A DNA stretch of 47,924 nt, taken from NCBI GenBank assembly GCA_018711275.1, contig DVIN01000008.1, forward strand, positions 1 through 47,924, written 5' to 3'. The translations under genes were made by a program, and so were the position numbers. Below are positions 15,024 through 21,885 of this stretch, piece by piece (the stretch's first letter is position 1; every line of letters begins with the position of its first letter). Source of the DNA: Candidatus Pullilachnospira intestinigallinarum. Lineage in GTDB: Bacteria > Bacillota > Clostridia > Lachnospirales > Lachnospiraceae. A model generated the notes under the pieces. It was given only the letters and a program-made list of their open reading frames with translations. It was not told where the DNA came from and did not search any database.

Positions 15024-15775
15024 TTCAGCACACCCCGCTTTCTGTTGTCGTCATCGATGAGGGCCAGGAAGGTATCCTCCAGATTGTCGGTGGGATAGCC
15101 CAACTGGGCGGCCTGACTCCGGAGATCCTCCAGGGTACCCTCAAACAGCAGGCGGCCCCGGTTCAGAATACCCACATCGTCGGCCATCAGCTCCATTTCC
15201 GACAGCAGATGGGAGGACACCAGAACCGTGCAGTCGTACCGCTGGGGGAGGGAGCGGATCAGGGAACGGATTTCATGGATTCCCACCGGGTCCAGGCCGT
15301 TGGTGGGTTCGTCAAGAATCAGCACGGGAGGCCGTCCGATCAGCGCTTCCGCCAGTCCCAGCCGCTGTTTCATGCCCAGGGAATATTTCTTTGCCAGTTT
15401 GTTTCCGTGTTCCGTAAGCCCCACCAGCTGGAGCGCCTGGTCCACGGAAGAGGCGGGCAGCCCCAGGATTTTCCGGATGATATCCAGATTCTCCGCGCCG
15501 GTGAGATTCCCGTAGAAGGAGGGCGCTTCGATGAGGGAACCGATACTGCCCAAAAGCTCTCTGCGGTGGGCCAGGAAAGATTTTCCTCCAATGGAAAAAG
15601 TTCCGCCGGAGGGAGCGATCAGGCCCAGAAACATTTTCATGGTGGTGGATTTTCCCGCCCCGTTGGGCCCCAGAAATCCATAGACGCTGCCCCGCTTCAC
15701 ATGGAGATTCAGCCGGGATACCGCCACAAAATTACCGTATGCTTTTGTGAGATCCTTCGTTTCAATCATATTCAT
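15020..15775 (-). CDS. ABC exporter ATPase, bacitracin/lantibiotic type
   Basis: A 251-residue ATPase of the BcrA/CprA type. Walker A is GPNGAGKST (about residues 36-44), the signature is SLGMKQRLGLAEAL (132-145), Walker B is VLILDEPTNGLDP (151-163), and the H-loop His is H189 in VSSHLLSEME. It energises the two permeases encoded downstream in the same operon. The ATG at 15775 has AAAGGAG nine bases upstream. The leader contains two copies of the dual-hairpin repeat, which may influence expression. The operon is divergent from a two-component system that probably controls it. Confidence 0.92.
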   Translation of the reverse strand: MNMIETKDLTKAYGNFVAVSRLNLHVKRGSVYGFLGPNGAGKSTTMKMFLGLIAPSGGTFSIGGKSFLAHRRELLGSIGSLIEAPSFYGNLTGAENLDIIRKILGLPASSVDQALQLVGLTEHGNKLAKKYSLGMKQRLGLAEALIGRPPVLILDEPTNGLDPVGIHEIRSLIRSLPQRYDCTVLVSSHLLSEMELMADDVGILNRGRLLFEGTLEDLRSQAAQLGYPTDNLEDTFLALIDDDNRKRGVLK

Positions 15776-15785
15776 CGTGAGATGC

Positions 15786-15860
15786 TCCTTTCCTTATTAC
15801 TGGCCGAATGGCCATAAAGGTATCCTTCAGGGTTTCCTTATTGTTGGCCGAATGGCCTGC
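15786..15860. repeat. Diverged pair of the dual-hairpin repeat in the ABC operon leader
   Basis: Two GGCCGAATGGCC palindromes 44 bases apart with the same linking sequence (TAAAGGTATCCTT, GGTTTCCTTATT) as the repeats at 7588-7687. On the minus strand the copy nearest the gene contains AAGG eight bases before ATGGCCATTCGGCCA, an open frame of 17 codons that ends in TGA overlapping the start of the ATPase gene. It could be a leader peptide or only a structured leader. Confidence 0.75.
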
Positions 15861-15966
15861 TCTATGGTGAAAAGTATAAAGATCCATGTTTACATCAGCC
15901 TTCCCGCTGCCTTACATTTACCTTACTTTTTGACTCCCACCCTCCGCCCCCGCAGAAATCTGTGAT

Positions 15967-16016
15967 ACAATGAGCGAAATGATACCCGTGATCCCATCAC
16001 AGGACAATGAGCGAAA
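15967..16016 (+). promoter_or_regulatory. Direct repeat and extended -10 upstream of the response regulator
   Basis: ACAATGAGCGAAA occurs twice, at 15967-15979 and 16004-16016, 37 bases apart. The first copy overlaps TGATACAAT, an extended -10 box with no good -35 match. The pair lies 48-97 bases before the regulator ATG and could be its binding site. Confidence 0.4.
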
Positions 16017-16063
16017 GCGAGTCAAAGCAGGCCGCAATAACCGCATGAACAGGAGGGCAATCG

Positions 16064-16771
16064 ATGAATCATCAATATCTGAAAAATAAACGGATTCTTC
16101 TCGTGGATGATGAACCCGAGCTTCTTCATATGGTGGAGAATATTCTGCAGGAGGAGGGCTTTACCAGTATTTACCCGGCAGCCAGTGTCCGGGAGGCGCT
16201 GGAAACGGCAGCGCGCGTACATCCGGAGATGGCAGTGCTGGATGTGATGCTGCCGGACGGGGACGGATTTTCCCTGATGAAAAAGCTGAGAGAGCAGGGG
16301 GATTATCCGGTTCTGTTTCTCACCGCCCGGGGAGAGGATGAGGATAAATTCACCGGTTTCGGTCTGGGGGCGGACGATTATCTGGTGAAGCCTTTTCTCC
16401 CCAGGGAACTGCTGTTCCGCATCGGGGCCATTCTCTACCGTAGCTACAAAGGAGAAAATCCGCTGGTACAGCTGGCGGCCAGCCAGGTGGATTTTGACCG
16501 GGCCCAGGTGATCCGGAACGGGGAAATCATCCCGCTGACCGCCAAGGAGTATGAACTGTTGTCCGCTCTTTACCGGAATGAGGGGAGAATCGTTACCATC
16601 GACGCTCTGTGCGAGGCGGCATGGGGAGACAATCCTTTCGGCTATGAGAATTCCCTGATGGCCCACATTCGCCGGATCCGGGAGAAAATTGAGGAAAATC
16701 CCTCGCATCCTCAATCCCTTCTGACAGTGAAGGGGCTGGGCTATAAGCTGGTGACGGAGGACAGGCGATGA
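16064..16771 (+). CDS. OmpR-family response regulator, partner of the lantibiotic-type ABC exporter
   Basis: A 235-residue regulator. The receiver has acidic residues in LLVDDEPEL, phosphoacceptor D60 in AVLDVMLPDGDGF, Thr and Lys in FLTARGED and DYLVKPF. The output winged helix has LTAKEYELLSALYRNEGR, then MAHIRRIREKIEE and VKGLGYKLV. The ATG has AGGAGGG eight bases upstream. It overlaps the kinase by four bases. Its placement divergent from the exporter, and the CprR/SpaR-like character of the pair, suggest it switches on the exporter when a peptide is sensed. Confidence 0.92.
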   Translation: MNHQYLKNKRILLVDDEPELLHMVENILQEEGFTSIYPAASVREALETAARVHPEMAVLDVMLPDGDGFSLMKKLREQGDYPVLFLTARGEDEDKFTGFGLGADDYLVKPFLPRELLFRIGAILYRSYKGENPLVQLAASQVDFDRAQVIRNGEIIPLTAKEYELLSALYRNEGRIVTIDALCEAAWGDNPFGYENSLMAHIRRIREKIEENPSHPQSLLTVKGLGYKLVTEDRR

Positions 16772-18162
16772 AAACAGTTCCCAAATTAATCCGCAGATTT
16801 GTGGAAACCCTGATCGTCAGCTCCGTGGTTCTGGTGGTGGTCAATATTGTCCTTTTTCTTTTTATGGTAACCCGTTTTGAACCCAACGCCCACCCGTATT
16901 CCTCCGCGGAGAATGTGGCGGCGGCACTTACGAAACAGGAGGACGGCTATCGTCTGTCAAAGGAGGGAGCCGGGATCCTTGCGGAAACCGGAGCCTGGGC
17001 CATATTGATTGCGGATGGCTCCGGGCAGGTGGTGTGGAGCCAGGGGCCGCTGCCGGAGGGGATTCCTCAGACATACAGTCTGGCGCAGGTGGCGTCCCTT
17101 ACCAGAGGCTATCTGGAGGACTGCCCCACCTATCCGGCGGCGGCAGAGGGCGGTCTGCTGGTGCTGGGATTTCCTGCGGGAAGTTACTGGAAGCACCAGT
17201 GGCCCAGCTGGAATGTGGAACTGATCGCCTCTGTCCCCAGGATACTGCTCACCTGGATCATCTGCAATATTCTGGTGATTTTTCTGATTTATCTGGCGGC
17301 CAACGGAAAGATCGTGAAATCCGTGGGCCCTCTGGTCTCCGGTATCCAGGCGCTGGCCAGAGGAGAACAGGTGCATGTGCCGGAGCGGGGGCTGCTGTCG
17401 GAGATCGCCGCCAGCGTCAACCGGACTTCCGATATCCTGCTGTCAAAGAACCGGGAGATCCGCCGCAAGGATCTGGCCAGAGCCAACTGGATTGCGGGGG
17501 TGTCCCACGATATCCGCACGCCGCTTTCCATGGTGATGGGATACGCGGCGGGGATGGAGAAGGAAGAGGGCCTGCCGGAAAAATTCCGGCGGCAGGCGGC
17601 AGCCATCCGGCGGCAGAGCCAGCGGATGAAAAACCTGATCAATGATCTGAATCTGGCCTCCAAAATGGAATACAACATGCAGCAGGTGAAAACGGAACCG
17701 GTAAATGCGGTGGCGCTTCTCAGAAGAGCGGTGGTGGATTTTATCAATACGGATCCGGAGGAGAAGTATCCGGTGGAGTGGGAGACGCCCGATGCGTTGT
17801 CCGTCTGCAGGATTATGGGGGATCCGGATCTTCTGTCCCGGGCCATTTTTAATCTGATCCAGAACTGCGTCAACCACAACGAACAGGGCTGTACCATCTA
17901 CGCAGGGGTGGAAGAAAAGGAGGGAAACTGCCGGATTCGCATTGATGATGACGGCGTGGGAGCCACCAGGGAGGAGCTGGAGCGTCTTGCCGGCGTCCCC
18001 CATTATATGGTGTGCGATCAGAATACCAGAGAGCAGCGCCACGGGCTGGGGCTTTTGATTGTACGGCAGATCGCCAGAGCCCATCAGGGCAGCGTGGAAA
18101 TCGGAGCCAGCGTCCACGGCGGATTCTCCGTGACGATTGTTCTTCCTCTGGGGCTTTCCTGA
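16768..18162 (+). CDS. Sensor histidine kinase, partner of the lantibiotic-type ABC exporter
   Basis: A 464-residue kinase with two membrane helices (about 12-34 and 157-178) and an outer sensor region of about 120 residues between. HAMP-like linker follows, then HisKA with H247 in GVSHDIRTPLSMVMGYA, and the ATPase domain with N-box FNLIQNCVNHN, G1 IDDDGVGA and G2 HGLGLLIVRQI. All catalytic motifs are intact. The sizeable outer domain differs from the tiny sensors of BceS kinases and is closer to the SpaK/CprK/NisK layout, which detect lantibiotics directly. A strong terminator follows. Confidence 0.92.
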   Translation: MKTVPKLIRRFVETLIVSSVVLVVVNIVLFLFMVTRFEPNAHPYSSAENVAAALTKQEDGYRLSKEGAGILAETGAWAILIADGSGQVVWSQGPLPEGIPQTYSLAQVASLTRGYLEDCPTYPAAAEGGLLVLGFPAGSYWKHQWPSWNVELIASVPRILLTWIICNILVIFLIYLAANGKIVKSVGPLVSGIQALARGEQVHVPERGLLSEIAASVNRTSDILLSKNREIRRKDLARANWIAGVSHDIRTPLSMVMGYAAGMEKEEGLPEKFRRQAAAIRRQSQRMKNLINDLNLASKMEYNMQQVKTEPVNAVALLRRAVVDFINTDPEEKYPVEWETPDALSVCRIMGDPDLLSRAIFNLIQNCVNHNEQGCTIYAGVEEKEGNCRIRIDDDGVGATREELERLAGVPHYMVCDQNTREQRHGLGLLIVRQIARAHQGSVEIGASVHGGFSVTIVLPLGLS

Positions 18163-18176
18163 CAAAAGGATTACAG

Positions 18177-18226
18177 AAAACTCCCCGGTACCGGTCATTT
18201 TCTGGACCGGGTACCGGGGAGTTTTT
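18177..18226. terminator. Bidirectional terminator
   Basis: Arms AAAACTCCCCGGTACC and GGTACCGGGGAGTTTT with T on one side and A on the other, between the kinase and the converging dacF gene. Confidence 0.92.
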
Positions 18227-18230
18227 CCGA

Positions 18231-19781
18231 TTATTTCTTTTTCCCGGAAGTTCGCCTTCTGTTTTTCTTTTTCCGGGATTTTTTCCTGCGTTTCCGTCTG
18301 GCTGCCAACACCAGCTCCATGATGATCAGAATCAGGAGAAGCCCGGAAAGCAGGTATACGGGCAGCGGTACGGACCGTATCAGGGAAGCGGTATCCCGCA
18401 CGGCCGGAGTCTTGGAAATCTGTGACAGCAGGGAGGGCGAATAGGTCCCCAGGGAGACGCCGGCCTCCCCGGGCGTGCAGGTAAGCAGCGTATGAATGGC
18501 GTCTGTGGACAGCTGTTCCGTGGCTACGGTGTAACCGGAAAACTGATAGGATTTCATCAGCTGATTTTCACTTTGGGAGGCAGTGGCAGTCAGCTGGGAG
18601 ACATCTGTATTCAGCGGAATGGTTACTGTGCAGGCAGAAAGCAGTTCATCCGGTGTGCAGGCCCGTCCAAAGTACAGAGAGGGATACAGAAAATGCGCCG
18701 CCGGGCAGGTGGCGGGGGAAAACAGAGTCACGTTCTGAAAATTCTGAAATCCGTAATCCAGCATGGAAGCGGTATCCGCGTAGATCTGCGCTCCGTTGGT
18801 GCGCAGAGAAACGCATACCAGCCTGCGGCCGTCCCGCTCCGCAAAGGTAACCAGCGTGTTTAACGCCGCCTGGGTAAATCCGGTTTTTCCTCCGGTGCAG
18901 CCCTCGTAGGCATAAATGCCATCCGGAAGCATTTTGTGATGATTGTTCAGCCAGCGCTGCTCCCCGCACATGTTGGTTTTGGGAATTACATAGGTCTGCG
19001 TCTGGCAGATCTGGCGGAACAGCGGAAGTCTGTAAGCGGCCTGTGCGATCAGCGCCATATCATGGGCTGTGGTATAGTGATTTTCATCCGGCAGGCCGTT
19101 GGGGTTGGTGAAATGGGTGTTGGTGCAGCCCAGCTGCGCGGCCCGTTCATTCATCAGATCCACAAAAGCATCCACGCTGCCGCTGATATGTTCTGCCACC
19201 GCAAGACATACTTCATTGGCGGACTCCAGCATCATGCCGTAGAGACATTCCTCCATGGAAAGAATTTCGCCCACCCGGATACCGATATGGGAACTGTCCC
19301 GCTCAATGCCGTAGATGGCGTTTTCCGAGAAGGTAACCCGTTCATTCAGAGAAGAATTCTCTATGGCCAGCAGAGTGGTCATGATTTTGGTGATGCTGGC
19401 GGGATATTTGACGGCATCCATATTTTTGGAATAGAGGATCGTACCGCTGTCGATATCCATCACCACTGCGGATTCCGCCCATACCGCGGGACCCTGGGGC
19501 CAGCCTTCCACCTGGTTGGTCTGTACGGGCTCAAAGTAAGCGTCCGGCTCCGGCCGCTCTGCCTCCTGGCTTTCGCCGTTGTCTGTCGGTTCCCCGTCCG
19601 CGGCGGTTTCTCCGCTGTCTGTCTGTCCGGCCCCGTCATCAGGAGAACTTTGGGCGTTTTCCTCTGTCAGTGTCTGGGAGGAATCTTCCTGAGAGGCCGG
19701 AACTGTCAGGGGCATACCTGCCAGCAGAAGTACCGTACAGAGGGTGCACAGCAGCCTGCGCAGGTTCCGTGTTCTGTTCAT
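18231..19781 (-). CDS. dacF: D-alanyl-D-alanine carboxypeptidase (penicillin-binding protein 5/DacF type)
   Basis: A 516-residue secreted, membrane-anchored peptidase that trims the terminal D-Ala of peptidoglycan stems. A signal peptide covers about residues 1-30 (basic start, hydrophobic core, ASQ cleavage region). An acidic, low-complexity linker follows (about 31-80). The S11 catalytic motifs are S129-x-x-K132 in PASITKIM, S187-A-N189 in ESANEV, and K299-T-G in GGKTGFT. A beta-rich PBP5 C-terminal domain leads to a final membrane helix at about 468-490 and a very basic tail (RKRRKKSRKKKNRRR). The transmembrane anchor replaces the usual amphipathic helix. AAAGGAG precedes the ATG. Confidence 0.93.
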   Translation of the reverse strand: MNRTRNLRRLLCTLCTVLLLAGMPLTVPASQEDSSQTLTEENAQSSPDDGAGQTDSGETAADGEPTDNGESQEAERPEPDAYFEPVQTNQVEGWPQGPAVWAESAVVMDIDSGTILYSKNMDAVKYPASITKIMTTLLAIENSSLNERVTFSENAIYGIERDSSHIGIRVGEILSMEECLYGMMLESANEVCLAVAEHISGSVDAFVDLMNERAAQLGCTNTHFTNPNGLPDENHYTTAHDMALIAQAAYRLPLFRQICQTQTYVIPKTNMCGEQRWLNNHHKMLPDGIYAYEGCTGGKTGFTQAALNTLVTFAERDGRRLVCVSLRTNGAQIYADTASMLDYGFQNFQNVTLFSPATCPAAHFLYPSLYFGRACTPDELLSACTVTIPLNTDVSQLTATASQSENQLMKSYQFSGYTVATEQLSTDAIHTLLTCTPGEAGVSLGTYSPSLLSQISKTPAVRDTASLIRSVPLPVYLLSGLLLILIIMELVLAARRKRRKKSRKKKNRRRTSGKKK

Positions 19782-19911
19782 AATTAATAAATCTCCTTTT
19801 CATTTCGTAAGCGGGTGTCCATACCGTCACAGATTCCGTATTGTGAGGGTATGTGCCTCGGGCTGGATGTGCAGCGACGTTCTGCGGTTTGGCAGAAATC
19901 GCTTATGCACA

Positions 19912-19942
19912 GATATAATGGCCACTTTGCGGCTATTATATC
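19912..19942. promoter_or_regulatory. Palindrome joining divergent -10 boxes upstream of dacF
   Basis: GATATAATGGCC and GGCTATTATATC form a 12-bp inverted repeat with one G-T mismatch and a 7-base loop. It places a TATAAT on each strand and covers the predicted dacF start point. It could be an operator, or a pair of face-to-face promoters; the plus-strand copy has only a weak -35 (TTGGCA, spacer 19). Confidence 0.45.
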
Positions 19943-19964
19943 ATAACCTGACAAAAAATGACAA
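19935..19964 (-). promoter_or_regulatory. Promoter of dacF
   Basis: On the minus strand TTGTCA, an 18-base spacer and TATAAT with an extended TG. The transcript would have a leader of about 145 bases, in which no further structure was identified. Confidence 0.75.
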
Positions 19965-19996
19965 TAAAACGGGTGGCCTGAAGGGATTTTGACGGT

Positions 19997-20061
19997 GTTA
20001 TCCCGTGGCAGGGAAGCCGGAAGACGGAACTGTTACGTTATCCCGAACTTGGCAGGGATAA
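19997..20061. promoter_or_regulatory. Repeated operator-like motif upstream of trpS
   Basis: GTTATCCCG...TGGCAGGGA occurs twice, at 19997-20014 and 20037-20058. The second copy is an inverted repeat TTATCCC-10-GGGATAA ending five bases before the trpS -35 box. The position suits a regulator binding site; no regulator is identified. Confidence 0.4.
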
Positions 20062-20065
20062 TTTC

Positions 20066-20094
20066 TTGAAAACCGGCTGACGCTGTGGTATCAT
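20066..20094 (+). promoter_or_regulatory. Promoter of trpS
   Basis: TTGAAA, a 17-base spacer and TATCAT, about 120 bases before the trpS ATG. No T-box sequence or terminator is visible in the leader. Confidence 0.65.
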
Positions 20095-20214
20095 CAGAAA
20101 AGACGGGCGCGCCGGGACGCGTGCCTGAGACGGAAAGATATGGGCAGCGGCCGGCTTTTTCCTGCCCCGGCCCAGGCTGCTTTTACAAATACTGGTTACA
20201 AGGGAGGAACGGAA

Positions 20215-21300
20215 ATGGGAAAAATTATTCTGACAGGGGACCGTCCCACCGGACGGCTTCATGTGGGACATTATGTGGGATCTCTGCGGCGGAGAGTGGA
20301 GCTGCAGAATTCCGGTGAATATGAGAAAATTTTTATTATGATCGCCGATGCGCAGGCATTGACGGACAATTTTGAAAACCCGGAAAAGGTACGGCAGAAT
20401 ATTATCGAGGTGGCGCTGGATTACCTGTCCGTGGGCCTGGATCCGGCAAAATCCAACCTGTTTATTCAGTCACAGATTCCGGAGCTGACAGAACTGACAT
20501 TTTATTATATGAATCTGGTGACGCTTTCCAGACTGGAGAGAAACCCCACGGTGAAAACAGAGATTAAGCTGCGGAACTTTGAGACCAGTATTCCGGTGGG
20601 ATTCCTCTGCTATCCCATCAGCCAGGCGGCGGATATCACGGCGTTTAAGGCGACCACCGTTCCGGTAGGTGAGGATCAGCTGCCCATGCTGGAACAGACC
20701 AAGGAGATTGTCAGAAAGTTCAATTCCATTTACGATGAGGTGCTGGTGGAGCCGGAGGTGCTGCTGCCGGACAACGCCGCCTGCCTGCGTCTTCCGGGAA
20801 CAGACGGAAAAGCAAAGATGAGTAAATCTCTGGGGAACTGTATTTACCTGGCGGACGATCCCGGGGAAGTGCAGAAAAAGATCATGAGCATGTATACCGA
20901 TCCTCTGCATCTGCGCATTGAAGATCCGGGCCATCTGGAGGGGAACGCGGTGTTCACTTATCTGGATGCTTTCTGCAAACCGGAGCATTTTGAACGGTAT
21001 CTGCCGGAGTATGCGGGGCTGGATGAATTGAAGGCCCATTATCAGAGAGGCGGTCTGGGAGATGTGAAGATCAAAAAATTCCTCAACAAGATTATTCAGG
21101 AGGAACTGGAGCCCATCCGTGCCAGAAGAAAAGAATATGAGAAGGATATCGCTGCGGTATACGATATTCTGAAGGCAGGTACGGAAGCTGCCAGAGAGAC
21201 GGCGACTCAGACCATGGACGAAGTAAAGAAGGCCATGAAGATCGATTATTTCAATGACAAGAGTCTGCTGGAGGGCCAGGAGCAGAAATATCACGGATGA
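20215..21300 (+). CDS. trpS: Tryptophanyl-tRNA synthetase
   Basis: A 361-residue class I synthetase that charges tRNA-Trp. The ATP-binding HIGH-type motif is in [16 protein letters not shown] and the KMSKS loop in [14 protein letters not shown]. The middle part has [12 protein letters not shown]-like and [13 protein letters not shown] segments that position tryptophan. The ATG at 20215 follows GGGAGGAACGGAA; the frame open farther upstream has no SD. It is a little longer than the 330-residue B. subtilis enzyme and belongs to the Clostridial type. Unlike ileS next door it has no T-box. It is transcribed from its own promoter. Confidence 0.95.
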   Translation: MGKIILTGDRPTGRLHVGHYVGSLRRRVELQNSGEYEKIFIMIADAQALTDNFENPEKVRQNIIEVALDYLSVGLDPAKSNLFIQSQIPELTELTFYYMNLVTLSRLERNPTVKTEIKLRNFETSIPVGFLCYPISQAADITAFKATTVPVGEDQLPMLEQTKEIVRKFNSIYDEVLVEPEVLLPDNAACLRLPGTDGKAKMSKSLGNCIYLADDPGEVQKKIMSMYTDPLHLRIEDPGHLEGNAVFTYLDAFCKPEHFERYLPEYAGLDELKAHYQRGGLGDVKIKKFLNKIIQEELEPIRARRKEYEKDIAAVYDILKAGTEAARETATQTMDEVKKAMKIDYFNDKSLLEGQEQKYHG

Positions 21301-21400
21301 CGGACCGCGAAAACGTCGTCGGAGGAAGGCGGATCTGGTGGTATCTGCGGCTGACTCATAAAAATGCCTGTGAAAACCGCAGAATTTTCAGGACTTTGTC

Positions 21401-21430
21401 TTGACAAGGGCTTTTGCTTTTCATTATAAT
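21401..21430 (+). promoter_or_regulatory. Promoter of the ileS T-box transcript
   Basis: Perfect TTGACA, an 18-base spacer and perfect TATAAT, about 10 bases before the T-box leader. The gap 21301-21400 shows no clear trpS terminator. Confidence 0.88.
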
Positions 21431-21437
21431 GGATTTT

Positions 21438-21734
21438 AGCAAAAACAAAGACGGAGACAGTAGTCTGTACTTCAAAGCTTCAGAGAGCCGGGGAGGGTGG
21501 AAGCCCGGTGCGAGTAGAGACGGATGAACATCACTCCCGAGTTGCAATCTGAAGATTACCGCGAAGGAAACTGTCCCAGGGGAGTTCCCGAAGGATGCCG
21601 CGGCGGTGATACCCAGTAGGAGAAGCCGGTTTTCCTCCGTTAAAGGGAACGTGTATCGGCCGGATGGCCCGTACGCCGTAAGAGGTGGTTAGCGAAGGTT
21701 TATACCCTCGTCCTGTTACAGGACGGGGGTTTTT
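21438..21734 (+). ncRNA. T-box riboswitch, isoleucine specific, controlling ileS
   Basis: A leader of about 300 bases with T-box landmarks in order: the Stem I base around AGCTTCAGAGAGCCGGGGAG, the specifier region GATGAACATCACTCCCGAG with codon ATC (Ile), the T-box proper AGAGGTGGTTAGCG (21681-21694) carrying TGGT to pair with the ACCA end of tRNA-Ile, and a terminator CCCTCGTCCTG / CAGGACGGGGG followed by TTTTT (21705-21734). Uncharged tRNA-Ile would stabilise the antiterminator and allow ileS transcription. Specifier assignment is by eye. Confidence 0.92.
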
Positions 21735-21885
21735 ATGTATATGGAATTTCTATTTCGTATACAGGCCGCTTTTATTTATGACAATGGAAGGTGTGGTCAT
21801 GACAGGGAAGCCGGATGGCGGAACGGTGATACGCTTTCCTTGTATATTCCGGCAGGAAATCAGACAGAAAACAGGAGGTTATGCG

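Noticed and set aside
20066-20214. T-box leader for trpS
   Set aside because: No AGGGTGG-type T-box, no specifier stem and no terminator are visible in the short leader.
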